The notes beneath the pieces were generated by a model. That model searched no databases, was not told where the DNA came from, and saw only the letters and a program-made list of their open reading frames with translations. Position numbers and translations under genes: made by a program. Below, piece by piece: positions 40,027-48,316 of a DNA stretch of 64,000 nucleotides. Each line of letters opens with the position of its first letter. Positions within the stretch are counted from its first letter, which is position 1. The stretch is from Streptomyces sp. NBC_01304 (GTDB lineage Bacteria > Actinomycetota > Actinomycetes > Streptomycetales > Streptomycetaceae), in contig NZ_CP109055.1 in the NCBI RefSeq assembly GCF_035975855.1, positions 2,294,001-2,358,000 of the forward strand. The letters run 5' to 3'.

Positions 40027-41286
40027 GTGTCGCGACGAACCATCCGAACCATCGCCGCAGCGGGGGCACTGCTGCTCGCCGCCACCGCGTGCAACTCCGC
40101 CTCCACGTCAAGTGGCGATGGGGACAAAGGCAGTTCGGCACGCGGCGTGAGCGCCGACTCCATCAAGGTCGGCGGCATCGTGTCGATGACGACCGCGAGC
40201 GGTTACAGCAAGAAGGACACCGACCTCGGCGCCAAGGCCCGCTACGACCGCGCCAACGCGGAGGGCGGCATCAACGGCCGCAAGATCGACTACCTGGGCG
40301 CGGAGGACGACGGGCAGGACGGCGGCAAGAACATGGCCGCGGCCCGCAAACTCGTCCAGCAGGAGAAGGTCTTCGCCGTCTCCCCGATGAGCTCCACCAC
40401 CTTCTCCGGCGCCGACTTCCTGGAGAAGCAGAAGGTGCCGACCTTCGGCTGGGGCACCCTTCCCTCGTTCTGCGGCCAGAACAAGTTCCTCTACGGCTTC
40501 AACGGCTGCCTGGTCCCGATGCCCGGCGGCACCATCACCCAGAGCTGGCCCGAGGGCCTCGCCCACGTCCTCGGCGGCGCCAAGGGCAAGTCGGTGGCGA
40601 TCATCGCCAATGACAACGAGCCCGGCAAGTTCAGCATCCGTACGTACCAACAGGGCTTCAAGACGGCCGGCTTCAAGGTGACGTACGCCAAGGCCAACGT
40701 CCCCACCACCACCGCGCCCAGCGACTGGTCCGCGTACACCAAGGCCCTGCTGCGCAGCAACGGCGGCAAGGCGCCCGACGCGATCGTCTCGGTGATGCAG
40801 ACCCCGTACAACATCGGCCTGTTCACGGCCCTCAAGCGCGCCGGCTACAAGGGCGTGCTCACCGACCCGACGGACTACGACCCGGCCCTGCTCGCCAAGG
40901 ACGCCACCAAGCAGGCGCTCGACGGGGTGCACGTGCTGCTCGCCTTCGAGCCGTTCGAGTCGACGAGCCCCTCGATGAAGCAGTTCAAGGAAGACATCAA
41001 GAAGGCCGCGGGCAAGGACGTACCGCTCAACATGCACATGATGACCGGCTACATGTCCGCGGACCTCTTCCTCTCGATCGCGGAGAAGGCCGGCAAGGAC
41101 CTGACCGTCGAGTCGTTCCAGAAGGCGGCGGACGGCTTCTCCGACACCGGCACGATGGTCGGCGACCGGGCCCTGCCCAAGGGGCAGCGGGAGGCGTTCG
41201 GGTGCGGGGCGCTCGTACAGCTCAAGGACGGGAAGTACGCGGTGTCGTCGCCGTTCAAGTGCTACGAGCCCATTCCCTTCAAGTAG
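40027..41286 (+). CDS. Branched-chain-type ABC transporter substrate-binding lipoprotein
   Basis: LivK-like receptor of 419 residues. The signal peptide ends in a lipobox with Cys at residue 22 (LLLAATACNS). The mature part has the family start DSIKVGGIVSMTT, then the block GAKARYDRANAEGGINGRKI. Family members bind Leu/Ile/Val, amides, urea or small hydrophobic acids. The GTG start follows a triple operator-like repeat. The downstream fused permease-ATPase and separate LivG-like ATPase complete the system. Adjacency to an acyl-CoA ligase hints at a carboxylic-acid ligand. Confidence 0.93.
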   Translation: MSRRTIRTIAAAGALLLAATACNSASTSSGDGDKGSSARGVSADSIKVGGIVSMTTASGYSKKDTDLGAKARYDRANAEGGINGRKIDYLGAEDDGQDGGKNMAAARKLVQQEKVFAVSPMSSTTFSGADFLEKQKVPTFGWGTLPSFCGQNKFLYGFNGCLVPMPGGTITQSWPEGLAHVLGGAKGKSVAIIANDNEPGKFSIRTYQQGFKTAGFKVTYAKANVPTTTAPSDWSAYTKALLRSNGGKAPDAIVSVMQTPYNIGLFTALKRAGYKGVLTDPTDYDPALLAKDATKQALDGVHVLLAFEPFESTSPSMKQFKEDIKKAAGKDVPLNMHMMTGYMSADLFLSIAEKAGKDLTVESFQKAADGFSDTGTMVGDRALPKGQREAFGCGALVQLKDGKYAVSSPFKCYEPIPFK

Positions 41287-41301
41287 CCGGGGGTCCGCAC
41301 C

Positions 41302-44070
41302 ATGGCTGATCTGCTGGGATTCGTGCTCAGCGGGCTCGTATCGGGTGCGCTGTACGCGCTGCTCGCCACCGGGCTCGTGCTCTCCTACTCGGCGTCCGGG
41401 CTCTTCAACTTCGCGCACGGGGCGACCGCTTACCTCTGTGCCCTCGGCTTCTACGAGTTGCACTCGGGCCTCGGCTGGCCCGCCGTGCCCACGGCCGTGC
41501 TCGTGGTGTGCGTGGTCGCGCCGGGGCTCGGCTGGGGGCTCGACCGGCTGATGTTCCGCAAGCTGGCGCGGGTGGGTGAGACGGCGCAGATCGTGGCGAC
41601 GATCGGGCTGCTCGTCGCGCTGCCCGCGCTCGGGCTGTGGATCGTCGAGCTGCTGGAGAAGGCCGGGGCTTCGGTGAAGTCCGCGGAGAACCAGTTCGGG
41701 CTGCCGGGGGTCGGGCCGAGTCCTGCGAAGGTCTGGCAGCTGACGGACGGGGTCGGGATCGACTCCGACCAGCTGATCACCTGGGTGTGCACGGCCGTGG
41801 TCGCGGTGGGTCTTTGGGTGGTCATGCGGCACACCCCGCTCGGGGTGCGGCTGCGGGCCTCCGTCGACAACCGGTCCCTCGTCGAACTGCGCGGGATGAG
41901 CGCGGACCGGCTCTCGTCGATCGCGTGGATGCTGTCGTCGGGGCTGGCGGGGTTGGCGGGGGTTCTCGCGACGCCGCTGCTCGGGCTGAACGCGAACGAC
42001 TTCACCCTGTTCCTGTTCGTCTCGGCCACCGCCGCGGTCCTCGGCCGGTTCGCCTCCATTCCCCTCGCGTTCGCGGGCGGGCTCGCGCTGGGTGTGCTGC
42101 AGAACCTGGTCGCGGGGTACGCCGACTTCGCGGACAACATCACCGGATTCCGTACGGCCGTGCCCTTCCTGATCCTCTTCGTGGGGCTCCTCGTCCTGAC
42201 GCGGCGGCAGCGCACGGCGGGCACGGCGGCGGCGGACGCGCCACCGATCGACTATCTGGCGGGGCGGTCGTGGGGGCGGCGTTGGGGGCCATGGGCGCTG
42301 GGCGCCGTCTTGCTCGCGCTGTCCTTCTACACGGTGACGACGCCCTTCTGGAGCGGGATCCTGGCTCAAGGGCTGGCGATTTCCCTGGTATTCATCTCGT
42401 TCACCGTGGTGACGGGCCTCGGCGCGATGGTCTCGCTGGCGCAGGCGACCTTCGTCACGGGTGCCGCGCTCGTGGCCGGGCTGCTGATGAGCCATGGCTG
42501 GCCCTTTGTCGCGGCCGCGCTGGTGGGCACGTGTGTGGCGGCGCTGCTCGGGGCGCTGGTGGCGCTGCCCGCGCTGCGGCTCGGGGGGCGGTCGCTGGCG
42601 CTCGCCACGTTGGCGCTGGCCTTCCTTGCCGACCAAGTCCTGTTCCAGATGGGGTGGTTGCGGAACGGCGACACCGGGTGGGAGATCCCCCGGCCCGTCT
42701 TCGGCTTCGTCGACCTGAACGACGACCGTGCGATGGGCGTCGCGATGGTCGTCCTGGTGACGGCGGCGGTGGCCGCGCTCAGCGCGCTGCGGAACTCGGC
42801 GTCGGGGCGGGCGATGCTGGCGGTGCGGTCTGCTCCGGCTGCGGCGATGGCGTCGGGTGTGTCCGTGATCCGGACCAAGCTGATGCTGTTCACGCTGTCG
42901 GCGGGCCTGGCCGGGTTCGGTGGCGTGATGTACGCGTCCTTCAACACCCGCATCACGGCCACGGACTTCACGGCCATGGCCGGGTTGGTGTGGCTGGCGG
43001 TGGTGGTCGCGGCGGGAGTGCGGCGGCCCCAGTTCGCCGTGGTGGCGGGGCTGGTGTTCGCGCTGGTGCCGCATGTCCTGTCGGACTACGTGACCGATTC
43101 GTCACACCTGCCGGTGATTCTGTTCGGGCTGGCGGGGCTGGCACTGGCGAACGACCCGGACGGGTATTGCGCGGCGGTGTCGGTGCGGCTGCACCGGCGT
43201 CGGGCTTCTTCTCTCCCCACCCCGCCCCTTCCCGAAAGTCCTGCGGACGGCTTCGGGCTCAGCAAATCAGCCCGTCCGGCGATTGAGGACGTGCCCGGAG
43301 GGCGCAAGGCTCCGCAGGATTACGGGAAGGGGCGGGTTGGGGAATCAACAGCCCTCACCCTCCACAACATCCACGCAGGCTACGACGGAGCCCCCGTCCT
43401 CCACGGCGTCGACCTCACCATCCGGTCCGGCGAGATCCTGGCCCTCCTGGGCCCCAACGGGGCCGGGAAATCGACGACTTGCAAGGTGGCCGCAGGCCTG
43501 ATCGCCCCGATCAGGGGCCAGATCCACGTACAGGGGCGGGACGCCACCACCGACGGCCCCGTCAAGCTGTCCCGGCAAGGGATCCTCCTGGCCCCGGAGG
43601 GCCGCGGCATCTTCCCCACCCTCACCATCGAGGAAAACCTCGCCCTGCACCTCCCCGACAAGCCCGACCGCGCGGCGGTCTACGAAAGATTCCCCGCCCT
43701 CGCGACCCGCCGCGGCATCCCCGCAGGCTCCCTCTCCGGCGGCGAGCAGCAGATGCTCGCCCTGGCCCCGCTCCTCCAGAAGCCCCCCAAGGTCCTCATC
43801 GCCGACGAGCCCTCCCTGGGCCTGGCCCCACGCATCGTCGACGAGGTCTTCCAGCTGCTCGCCGAGCTGAGGGACGCCGGGACGGCACTTCTCCTGGTGG
43901 AGGAGAAGGCGGCGGAAATCCTCGGCGTCGCCGACACCGTGGCCTACCTCGCCCAGGGCAAGGTCAGCTGGTGCGGCCCCCGCTCGGAGGTACAGGCGGA
44001 CCGCCTCACCGAGGCCTACCTGGGCATCGCGGCAACCGAATCCGGCACAGCTGAGGCGGCGAAGCCATGA
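41302..44070 (+). CDS. Fused LivH-LivM permease and LivF ATPase, one ORF
   Basis: Single 922-residue ORF holding three subunits that are usually separate. Residues 1-300: LivH-like permease (VLSYSASGLFNFAHGATAYL). Residues 330-620: LivM-like permease (VVTGLGAMVSLAQATFVTGA). Residues 680-922: LivF-like ATPase with Walker A GPNGAGKST near 717, signature SLSGGEQQM and KVLIADEPSLGLAP. LivH-LivM fusions are known; joining the ATPase to the membrane part is unusual. The joining linker (636-681) is encoded by dispersed repeat copy 4. There is no stop or good ribosome site between permease and ATPase. It overlaps the next gene by ATGA. Confidence 0.92.
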   Translation: MADLLGFVLSGLVSGALYALLATGLVLSYSASGLFNFAHGATAYLCALGFYELHSGLGWPAVPTAVLVVCVVAPGLGWGLDRLMFRKLARVGETAQIVATIGLLVALPALGLWIVELLEKAGASVKSAENQFGLPGVGPSPAKVWQLTDGVGIDSDQLITWVCTAVVAVGLWVVMRHTPLGVRLRASVDNRSLVELRGMSADRLSSIAWMLSSGLAGLAGVLATPLLGLNANDFTLFLFVSATAAVLGRFASIPLAFAGGLALGVLQNLVAGYADFADNITGFRTAVPFLILFVGLLVLTRRQRTAGTAAADAPPIDYLAGRSWGRRWGPWALGAVLLALSFYTVTTPFWSGILAQGLAISLVFISFTVVTGLGAMVSLAQATFVTGAALVAGLLMSHGWPFVAAALVGTCVAALLGALVALPALRLGGRSLALATLALAFLADQVLFQMGWLRNGDTGWEIPRPVFGFVDLNDDRAMGVAMVVLVTAAVAALSALRNSASGRAMLAVRSAPAAAMASGVSVIRTKLMLFTLSAGLAGFGGVMYASFNTRITATDFTAMAGLVWLAVVVAAGVRRPQFAVVAGLVFALVPHVLSDYVTDSSHLPVILFGLAGLALANDPDGYCAAVSVRLHRRRASSLPTPPLPESPADGFGLSKSARPAIEDVPGGRKAPQDYGKGRVGESTALTLHNIHAGYDGAPVLHGVDLTIRSGEILALLGPNGAGKSTTCKVAAGLIAPIRGQIHVQGRDATTDGPVKLSRQGILLAPEGRGIFPTLTIEENLALHLPDKPDRAAVYERFPALATRRGIPAGSLSGGEQQMLALAPLLQKPPKVLIADEPSLGLAPRIVDEVFQLLAELRDAGTALLLVEEKAAEILGVADTVAYLAQGKVSWCGPRSEVQADRLTEAYLGIAATESGTAEAAKP
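43211..43345 (+). repeat. Dispersed palindromic repeat, copy 4, inside a coding region
   Basis: A long inverted repeat. The left arm contains CCCCACCCCGCCCCTTCCCG and the right arm CGGGAAGGGGCGGGTTGGGG. Between them sits the core TCAGCCCGTCCGGCGATTGA followed by GGAC. All of it is read in frame at the permease-ATPase junction. The normal stop triplet of the core (TTGAGG) falls out of frame. Confidence 0.75.
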
Positions 44071-44843
44071 CCGACCACCTCCTCGAAACCCAGGACGTAC
44101 GCGTCCACTTCGGCGGCATCCGCGCCCTCAAGGGCGTGACGCTCGGCATCCGGCCCGGCGAGGTCTGCGGGCTGATCGGGCCCAACGGGGCCGGCAAGAC
44201 CACCCTGTTCGACGTCCTCTCGGGCATCCGCCGCCCCGACGCGGGCCGGGTCCTGCTCGACGGTACGGACGTCACCCGGCGCTCCCCCGTCTGGCGGGCC
44301 CGGCACGGCATGCGCCGCACCTTCCAGCGGCAGCAGCTGTTCGGGCAGCTCACGGTCGCCGACAACCTGGTGGTGGCGCAGGAGTGGCGCGGCGGCGGTG
44401 GCGGGGTCGCCGCCGATCTCGTGGCCGCACCGACGCGACGTACCCACGAAAGGGCCAGGAGGGAACGGGCCGCCACGGTCCTGCGCGAATGCGGTCTCGA
44501 CGCGCTGGCCGGCGACTACGCGGGCGCGCTCCCCGTCGGGCAGGCCCGGATGGTGGAGCTGGCCCGCGCGGTGGCCGATCCGCCGCGCGTACTGCTCCTC
44601 GACGAGCCGGCGTCCGGGATGACAGCCGACGAGAGACAGCAACTGTCGGCTGTCATCCGGCACTTGGCCGACGAGGAGGGCTGTGCCGTGCTCCTCATCG
44701 AGCACAACGTCGCCTTCGTCATGGAGCTCTGCGCCCGCGTCGTCGTGCTCGACCTGGGCGAGGTCCTGGCCCAGGGCACGGCCGCCGAGGTACGCGCCGA
44801 CCCGAAGGTCAAGGAGGCGTACCTCGGCACGGCCGACGTGTAG
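44067..44843 (+). CDS. Branched-chain-type ABC transporter ATP-binding protein (LivG-like)
   Basis: ATPase of 258 residues pairing with the fused LivF-like domain. Walker A is GPNGAGKTT and Walker B LLLDEPASGM. The family HGMRRTFQRQQLFGQLTVAD segment is present. The ABC signature is unusual, LPVGQARMVELARAV in place of LSGGQ, as in other LivG proteins. It is the last gene of the importer operon and overlaps the fused gene by 4 nt. An 8-nt direct/inverted element (GACAGCCGACGAG then CAACTGTCGGCTGTC) lies inside the gene near 44622-44656 and is probably incidental. Confidence 0.93.
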   Translation: MTDHLLETQDVRVHFGGIRALKGVTLGIRPGEVCGLIGPNGAGKTTLFDVLSGIRRPDAGRVLLDGTDVTRRSPVWRARHGMRRTFQRQQLFGQLTVADNLVVAQEWRGGGGGVAADLVAAPTRRTHERARRERAATVLRECGLDALAGDYAGALPVGQARMVELARAVADPPRVLLLDEPASGMTADERQQLSAVIRHLADEEGCAVLLIEHNVAFVMELCARVVVLDLGEVLAQGTAAEVRADPKVKEAYLGTADV

Positions 44844-44869
44844 GCACCGCTCAGCCACCTCTCGGCGGC

Positions 44870-45646
44870 TCAGACCAGCTGGTACGCGCGCATCTTGCCG
44901 ATCAGCATGTGGCAGTTCTGCAGCGAGCCCGAACTGTCGCCCAGGGAACGGTAGATGCCCCACTTGGGGCGCACCCGGTCCGCGAGCAGCGTGTCGACGC
45001 CGGACTTCGCCTTGTCGATCACCGTGCTGCCGCCGCTCTTGAGGATCCAGCGCACCGAGCCGGACGTACCGTCGCCGATCTTGATCTGGAAGTCGACGTC
45101 GGTCCATTTGTTGTGCAGTGGCTCCAGCGGCGTACGCCCGACGAGAGTGTCGGACTCGAAGACCTTGAGCTCGATGGTCTGCGCGCCGTCCACGCGGCGC
45201 AGTGACTGGACGACGATCGGCGAGGTGCCGGTGCCCGGCTGCTTCATCTGCATGATGTGCGTGAAGGTGCTGGTCGCCTTGAGGGTGCTCGGCAGGAACA
45301 TCGAGTACGTGACCCGCCAGGTCTGGCCGGGAAGCCACTTGAGGTAGCCGGAGGGGGTGCGGCAGCCGGTGACCTCCTGGCGCTGGCGGTCGGTGCTGGT
45401 GTCCCGGTCGACGGTGTGCATGTTGAAGCGCCAGTTGTCGCCGTCCCGGTAGATGTGCGGCCGGGCGGCCGGGTGCGAGTCGGCCCGGTCGTCCTCGATC
45501 GTCTCGAAGGCGTCGAGTCCGTCGGCCGTGGCGGAGGGCGACCAGCGCAGTTGCCAGCTCGCGGCCCGCGCAGGCGTGGCGGGGAGCGTCGCCGCCGCCG
45601 CGCCGCCGAGGGCGGCGGCCAGAAGTGACCTTCGGGCCGCGTTCAT
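44870..45646 (-). CDS. Secreted heparin-lyase-I-like protein
   Basis: Protein of 258 residues with a twin-arginine-like signal (ARRSLLAAALGGAAAATLPA, cleavage near ARA). The mature part has the jelly-roll-like pattern of the heparin lyase I family: VTYSMFLPSTLKATSTFTHIM, QMKQPGTGTSPIV and the late WGIYRSLG. In this family the fold binds or cleaves uronic-acid polysaccharides; catalytic residues cannot be confirmed here. It is monocistronic and divergent from the aldo/keto reductase gene. Confidence 0.82.
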   Translation of the reverse strand: MNAARRSLLAAALGGAAAATLPATPARAASWQLRWSPSATADGLDAFETIEDDRADSHPAARPHIYRDGDNWRFNMHTVDRDTSTDRQRQEVTGCRTPSGYLKWLPGQTWRVTYSMFLPSTLKATSTFTHIMQMKQPGTGTSPIVVQSLRRVDGAQTIELKVFESDTLVGRTPLEPLHNKWTDVDFQIKIGDGTSGSVRWILKSGGSTVIDKAKSGVDTLLADRVRPKWGIYRSLGDSSGSLQNCHMLIGKMRAYQLV

Positions 45647-45688
45647 AAATGTGTCCTGTGTTCAGTCATGCGTTACAGGGTCATGGCG

Positions 45689-45704
45689 TGACCGGACTCG
45701 GTCA
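45689..45704. promoter_or_regulatory. Palindrome in divergent promoter
   Basis: TGACCG and CGGTCA flank 4 nt between the lyase-like and aldo/keto reductase genes. It is a possible operator; no regulator is adjacent. Confidence 0.3.
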
Positions 45705-45822
45705 ATGGTTCAGACCGATAAGGTCGGGGCTGTATCGCGCCAATCTCCGCACGGGAATGCGGACCAGCCTGTGATCGTTGAGGCTGGGAGCAAACCGTCG
45801 ACCACGTAAGGATCGAGAGATC

Positions 45823-46656
45823 GTGAGCAAGGTCCCCACCATCACCTTGAACAATGGCGTCGAGATGCCGCAGCTCGGCTTCGGCGTCTGGCAGGTTCCG
45901 GACGACGAGGCGGCGCAGGCCGTCGGCACGGCGCTCGAGGCCGGGTACCGCAGCATCGACACCGCCGCGATCTACGGCAACGAGGCGGGCACGGGCCAGG
46001 CGATCGCCGACTCCGGCATCGCACGCGAGGACGTCTTCGTGACGACCAAGCTGTGGAACGCCGATCAGGGGTACGACTCCACGCTGCGCGCCTTCGACAC
46101 CTCGCTGGGCAAGCTGGGCCTCGACTACGTCGACCTGTACCTGATCCACTGGCCGCTGCCGTCCAAGGACAGCTATGTGGACACGTACAAGGCCTTCGAG
46201 AAGATCTACGCGGACGGCCGCGCGAAGGCGATCGGCGTCTCGAACTTCCTGCCCGAGCACCTGGAGCGTCTGCTCGACGAGACGTCCGTGGTGCCGGTGA
46301 TCAACCAGATCGAGCTGCACCCGCAGCTCCAGCAGTCCGCCTCGCGCGCCTTCCACGCGCAGCACGGCATCGCGACCGAGGCCTGGTCGCCGCTCGGCCA
46401 GGGCAAGGGACTTCTTGAAGTGCCGACCGTCGTCGCGATCGCCCGGAAGCACGGCCGTACGCCGGCCCAGGTGGTGCTGAGCTGGCATCTGCAGCTCGGC
46501 AATGTCGTCATCCCGAAGTCCGTGACGCCGTCGCGGATCGCGGAGAACATCGACGTCTTCGGCTTCGAGCTGGACGACGAGGACCTGTCGGCGATCGCCG
46601 CCCTGGACGAGGGCAAGCGCCTGGGTCCGGACCCGGCCACCTTCGACGTCGCCTGA
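45823..46656 (+). CDS. Aldo/keto reductase
   Basis: NADPH-dependent carbonyl reductase of 277 residues, (beta/alpha)8 barrel. Catalytic residues are visible: Asp and Tyr in SIDTAAIYGNE, Lys in FVTTKLWN and His in YLIHWPLP. The coenzyme block VIPKSVTPSRIAENI is present. This matches the 2,5-diketo-gluconate-reductase-like branch. It starts at the GTG at 45823. A hairpin terminator follows at 46722. Confidence 0.93.
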   Translation: MSKVPTITLNNGVEMPQLGFGVWQVPDDEAAQAVGTALEAGYRSIDTAAIYGNEAGTGQAIADSGIAREDVFVTTKLWNADQGYDSTLRAFDTSLGKLGLDYVDLYLIHWPLPSKDSYVDTYKAFEKIYADGRAKAIGVSNFLPEHLERLLDETSVVPVINQIELHPQLQQSASRAFHAQHGIATEAWSPLGQGKGLLEVPTVVAIARKHGRTPAQVVLSWHLQLGNVVIPKSVTPSRIAENIDVFGFELDDEDLSAIAALDEGKRLGPDPATFDVA

Positions 46657-46721
46657 GTCGATCTGCCTGGGTTCCATCTGCCTGAGTTCCATCCGGCCGC
46701 ACTGTTCAGCGGCTCCCGTGA

Positions 46722-46751
46722 TCCCCGTACGCCACGGCGTGCGGGGATCGC
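46722..46751 (+). terminator. Hairpin terminator after aldo/keto reductase
   Basis: GATCCCCGTACGC pairs with GCGTGCGGGGATC (one G-T pair) around a 4-nt loop, 66 nt after the stop. Confidence 0.75.
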
Positions 46752-46852
46752 GCGTTTACGGACAAACCGGTGAGACTGAACCTCCTGCACCGAAATCCCC
46801 TCTTTCCCCCGGAGAGGGTCGAGAAGGCCAGCACGCGAAGACAGGACCGTTC

Positions 46853-47203
46853 ATGCACAACCCGCCGAAGGACGTCCGCGCCCCCTGGAGCGCCGGAAAG
46901 ACCTTCCTCGCACTCTCCGTCGGCACCCTGGCCCTGCTCGGCGGCGGAATCGCCTGGGTGGTGGTCGAGTACAAGGAGTCCTGGAGCCAGTCCCACTTCC
47001 TGTCCGACGTGAACGACCGCCTGCCCGACACCGGGCTCTCCGGCGACCGCCTGCTGGACGCCGGCGAGGCGGCCTGCCGGAAGGTCGAGGGCGGCGCCGA
47101 CTGGAGCGACGTACAGAAGGAAGTTCCCGCCGGTACGTCGCCCAAGGAGGCCGCGGCGATCTACGCGGCCGCCCGCATCCACCTCTGCAAGGACGCGGGC
47201 TGA
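46853..47203 (+). CDS. Membrane-anchored DUF732-like small protein
   Basis: Protein of 116 residues. One transmembrane helix (TFLALSVGTLALLGGGIAWV) is followed by an extracytoplasmic domain with two Cys (EAACRKVEG, IHLCKDAG) and the pattern DRLPDTGLSGDRLLDAGEAA typical of DUF732-like secreted domains of actinomycetes. The ATG at 46853 is preceded by AGGA. Function unknown. A noncoding MITE-like region follows. Confidence 0.78.
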   Translation: MHNPPKDVRAPWSAGKTFLALSVGTLALLGGGIAWVVVEYKESWSQSHFLSDVNDRLPDTGLSGDRLLDAGEAACRKVEGGADWSDVQKEVPAGTSPKEAAAIYAAARIHLCKDAG

Positions 47204-47566
47204 GTCGCGCGGGCCCCGGCGGCCGGCAGGCCCGGTCTCCTCGGCAGCTGGGCCGCTGGGGCGTGTGTCGGAAGTCCCCCCGTCCACCCGGAGGGCGGGC
47301 CCTGCGCCCGCTGCGAGGGGGGCACCTCCCTGCTCGAGCGAAGCCGAGAGCTTGGGGAAGCTGATGTCTCGCGGTGCGTGCTCTCGGCGTGCTGGCCGGA
47401 AGGCCCCGTCGATGGACCGGACGTACTGGGGCTTTCGGCCGGTGCGGCGAGCGGGGGCACCTCCCACGCTCTTGAGGCAGTGGGGGCGTGCCGGGCGTCG
47501 CGGGGCAGGAGGGACTTCCGACACATGTCCTAGGTGTGCTGTCACCAACGTCCCGGGACAGCACGC
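47204..47566. other. Noncoding region with MITE-like element and terminator
   Basis: The 363-nt gap between convergent genes is nearly filled by the inverted-repeat element at 47264-47525 and the terminator hairpin at 47530-47570. Open frames through it show no ribosome site or coding bias. Confidence 0.6.
47264..47525. mobile_element. MITE-like element with 15-bp terminal inverted repeats
   Basis: Ends are TGTGTCGGAAGTCCC (47264-47278) and GGGACTTCCGACACA (47511-47525), a perfect 15-bp inverted pair 262 bp end to end. Inside are two copies of a GGGGGCACCTCCC motif (near 47319 and 47453), one next to a CTCG-AGCGAAGC-CGAG hairpin. There is no transposase. I see no clear target-site duplication, so mobility is inferred from the ends only. 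Confidence 0.5.
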
Positions 47567-47570
47567 CTAG
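47530..47570. terminator. Bidirectional terminator hairpin
   Basis: CTAGGTGTGCTGTC pairs with GACAGCACGCCTAG (one G-T pair) around 13 nt. The right arm contains the stop codon of the convergent SRPBCC gene. Confidence 0.75.
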
Positions 47571-48223
47571 GGCGTGATCGCCGCGTCGGCGACCTGCCAG
47601 CGGGCCAGCCAGCGCTCGCGCAGGGCGATGCGGGACGGGGTGTCGAGGCCGTAGCCGTTGACCGTGACGCTCACCGGGCCCGGCCGGTCGGTGGTGATCG
47701 GCTCCTGGGTGGCCGCGGCGATCAGGTTCTCCTCGCGGTCGACCGTCAGCTGCGCGAACCGGCTGGAGTGCCACACCTCCTTGTCCGCCGCCGACTCGAT
47801 CAGCTCAAGCAGCTCGCGCCCGGAGGCACGGCCGGTGAGGTAGAGGGTGTGCCGGCGCTCGCCCGGCCGGCGTTCGAGCAGGAAGCGCAGCTGCTCGAAG
47901 AAGACGCGCCAGCCCTCCTCCACCGGATCGTGCCGGTGCGGGTCGCCGCCGGGCGGCAGTGCCCGGGTCGTCGCGACCCGGAGCACGGTGCGCTGCCGTC
48001 CGGCGACGAGCAGCATCTCCTGGCCGTCCCCGAACGCGATGCGGTCCGGTGGCTGCGGGTCGGCCCCCTCGATGTAGATCTGCCGGATCTCGTCGTCGAG
48101 TCCCGGGTACTCCCAGCCGAACCAGTCCCGGATCAGGGCGGGTTCGGTGAGGTGGCGCCAGATCGTGTCGGCGGGGGCCGCGATCTGCGTCTCGATGCGG
48201 AAGGGCTTCTGGGTGCCGGTCAT
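47567..48223 (-). CDS. SRPBCC family protein (AHSA1-like)
   Basis: Protein of 218 residues with the START/Bet v1-like opening FRIETQIAAPADTIWRHLTE, then PALIRDWFGWEYPGL. Such proteins bind hydrophobic ligands in a helix-grip fold; some are chaperone activators. The C-terminal 100 residues (LTGRASGRELLELIESAADK onward) form an extension with a second half-domain. The ATG is at 48223. It is monocistronic or first before 48317-49396 on the same strand. No specific function can be assigned. Confidence 0.87.
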   Translation of the reverse strand: MTGTQKPFRIETQIAAPADTIWRHLTEPALIRDWFGWEYPGLDDEIRQIYIEGADPQPPDRIAFGDGQEMLLVAGRQRTVLRVATTRALPPGGDPHRHDPVEEGWRVFFEQLRFLLERRPGERRHTLYLTGRASGRELLELIESAADKEVWHSSRFAQLTVDREENLIAAATQEPITTDRPGPVSVTVNGYGLDTPSRIALRERWLARWQVADAAITP

Positions 48224-48316
48224 GTGCGTGCTCCCCTCTGTGAGCGCACTGCCGTACGCGGCCCGGGGAGCGAACTTCCGTGCGCGGCCCGGGCGATCGG
48301 CCCGTACGGGGCGACG

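Noticed and set aside
40108..43074. A 988-codon minus-strand open frame
   Set aside because: It is antisense to the LivK-like gene and the permease fusion and has a low-complexity Arg/His/Gln composition.
47265..47570. Possible 101-codon gene in the MITE-like region
   Set aside because: The frame consists of the inverted repeats and terminator, with no ribosome site or domain.
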